Source: Verrucomicrobiota bacterium
Lineage (GTDB): Bacteria; Verrucomicrobiota; Verrucomicrobiia; Chthoniobacterales; JAFAMB01
Assembly: GCA_019241095.1 (NCBI GenBank)
Contig: JAFAXJ010000646.1
Span: forward strand, 1-6,518
Length of the DNA: 6,518 nt
Direction of reading: 5' to 3'
In this document: positions 6,109 to 6,518 of the stretch, piece by piece
Layout: each line of letters starts with the position of its first letter
Position numbering within the stretch: position 1 is the first letter of the stretch
The notes under the pieces: model-generated
What the model saw: only the letters and a program-made list of their open reading frames with translations
Databases searched by the model: none
What the model was told of the DNA's origin: nothing
Position numbers and translations under genes: made by a program

Positions 6109-6518
6109 ATGGCTCAAGGGGGTGCTCGCTTATTCAGAGTGAGCCAAATGGGGTTTATAGCTGCTGTACTTGGGAGAGGTTTGATTTATTCGGGTGCCGA
6201 CCTTGCCGTGGCCTTTTACGGAGCACACCATATTCTAGCGAAGGGTGCGCTATTCCTTGCTATTGGTGTCTTCACCGCCTGCAGTCCCCAAAGGCGTCTG
6301 TGGCTCATTATGTTGGCCGTCACCGTTGTTGCATTGAGTTTGGCTGGATCACCGCTAACAGGCGGGGCGCTCGCGAAGTTCGCCGCTAAAGAGACGTTAG
6401 GTCACGGTCTCGTGGCTCTCCTTGCGACACTATCGGCTGCTGCGAGCACCCTTCTTATGGTGCATTTCCTCCGTGCCTTAACGCGACAAAAGCAAGCCTT
6501 ACGGAAGGGTGCGCTCCA
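6109..6518 (+). CDS. Proton-conducting membrane subunit (NuoM/NuoN/MrpD-like), lacking the N-terminal part and running off the window
   Basis: The frame opens after a stop at 6100-6102, has its first ATG at 6109 and stays open to the edge for 136 residues. It contains 'VSQMGFIAAVLG' (11-22), then 'AHHILAKGALFLAIGVF' (40-56) with the H-x3-K pattern seen in the antiporter-like subunits of complex I and Mrp complexes, then 'LSLAGSPLTGGALAKF' (77-92), matching the usual 'GxPPxxGFxxK' region. At least three membrane segments are evident. In full-length relatives (450-500 residues) the 'SxxSQMGF' region sits well past residue 200, but here only 12 residues precede it and the 85 bases upstream hold no matching code in any frame. 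The gene therefore appears 5'-truncated and may be a remnant. A 'GAGGA' at 6073-6077 is too far from the ATG to be its ribosome site. The true 3' end is not visible. Confidence 0.6.
   Translation, partial: MAQGGARLFRVSQMGFIAAVLGRGLIYSGADLAVAFYGAHHILAKGALFLAIGVFTACSPQRRLWLIMLAVTVVALSLAGSPLTGGALAKFAAKETLGHGLVALLATLSAAASTLLMVHFLRALTRQKQALRKGAL

Noticed and set aside
6033..6389. 118-codon + strand frame at the right edge
   Set aside because: It is Cys/Arg-rich without a domain, while the overlapping frame from 6109 has clear proton-antiporter motifs.

Overview
The window carries a compact RiPP (ribosomally made, post-translationally modified peptide) gene cluster on the + strand, a two-gene operon on the - strand that converges on it, and a piece of a membrane proton-transporter gene at the right edge. 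I see no tRNA, rRNA, CRISPR array or insertion sequence. The host looks like a Gram-negative or related bacterium of moderate GC content. Most starts lack a strong Shine-Dalgarno sequence, and genes are joined by short gaps or ATGA overlaps. The taxon cannot be fixed from this window.

Left part, + strand. The tail of an NTF2/SnoaL-like protein (2-253) is followed after 17 bases by a 102-residue precursor peptide (271-579). Its N-terminal half is an acidic leader, a twin-arginine motif and a hydrophobic stretch. Its C-terminal half is five Trp-x-Asn units in 11-residue repeats rich in Gly, Arg and Trp. Next come a 287-residue protein with a SPASM-like cysteine cluster but no radical SAM motif (603-1466) and a complete radical SAM/SPASM enzyme of the cyclophane-forming GrrM/OscB type (1463-2671); these two overlap by ATGA. 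An MFS_3 (DHA3-type) exporter with a C-terminal ABM-like domain follows 88 bases later (2760-4421). The reading is that the radical SAM enzyme, perhaps helped by the SPASM-only partner, joins Trp to Asn in each W-x-N unit, and that the peptide leaves the cytoplasm through the MFS protein or through the export signal in its own leader.

Right part, - strand. A DUF502 membrane protein (6023-5352) and a transglutaminase-like protein (5355-4510) form a second ATGA-overlapping operon that ends 88 bases from the exporter. No convincing hairpin terminator was found in the convergent gap 4422-4509. At 6109 an open frame runs off the right edge on the + strand. It encodes the back half of a NuoM/NuoN/MrpD-type proton-conducting subunit, with no room upstream for the usual N-terminal part, so it looks 5'-truncated.

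The main item of interest is the cyclophane-type cluster: a Trp/Arg-rich multi-core precursor, a paired active and apparently inactive SPASM protein, and a dedicated exporter.
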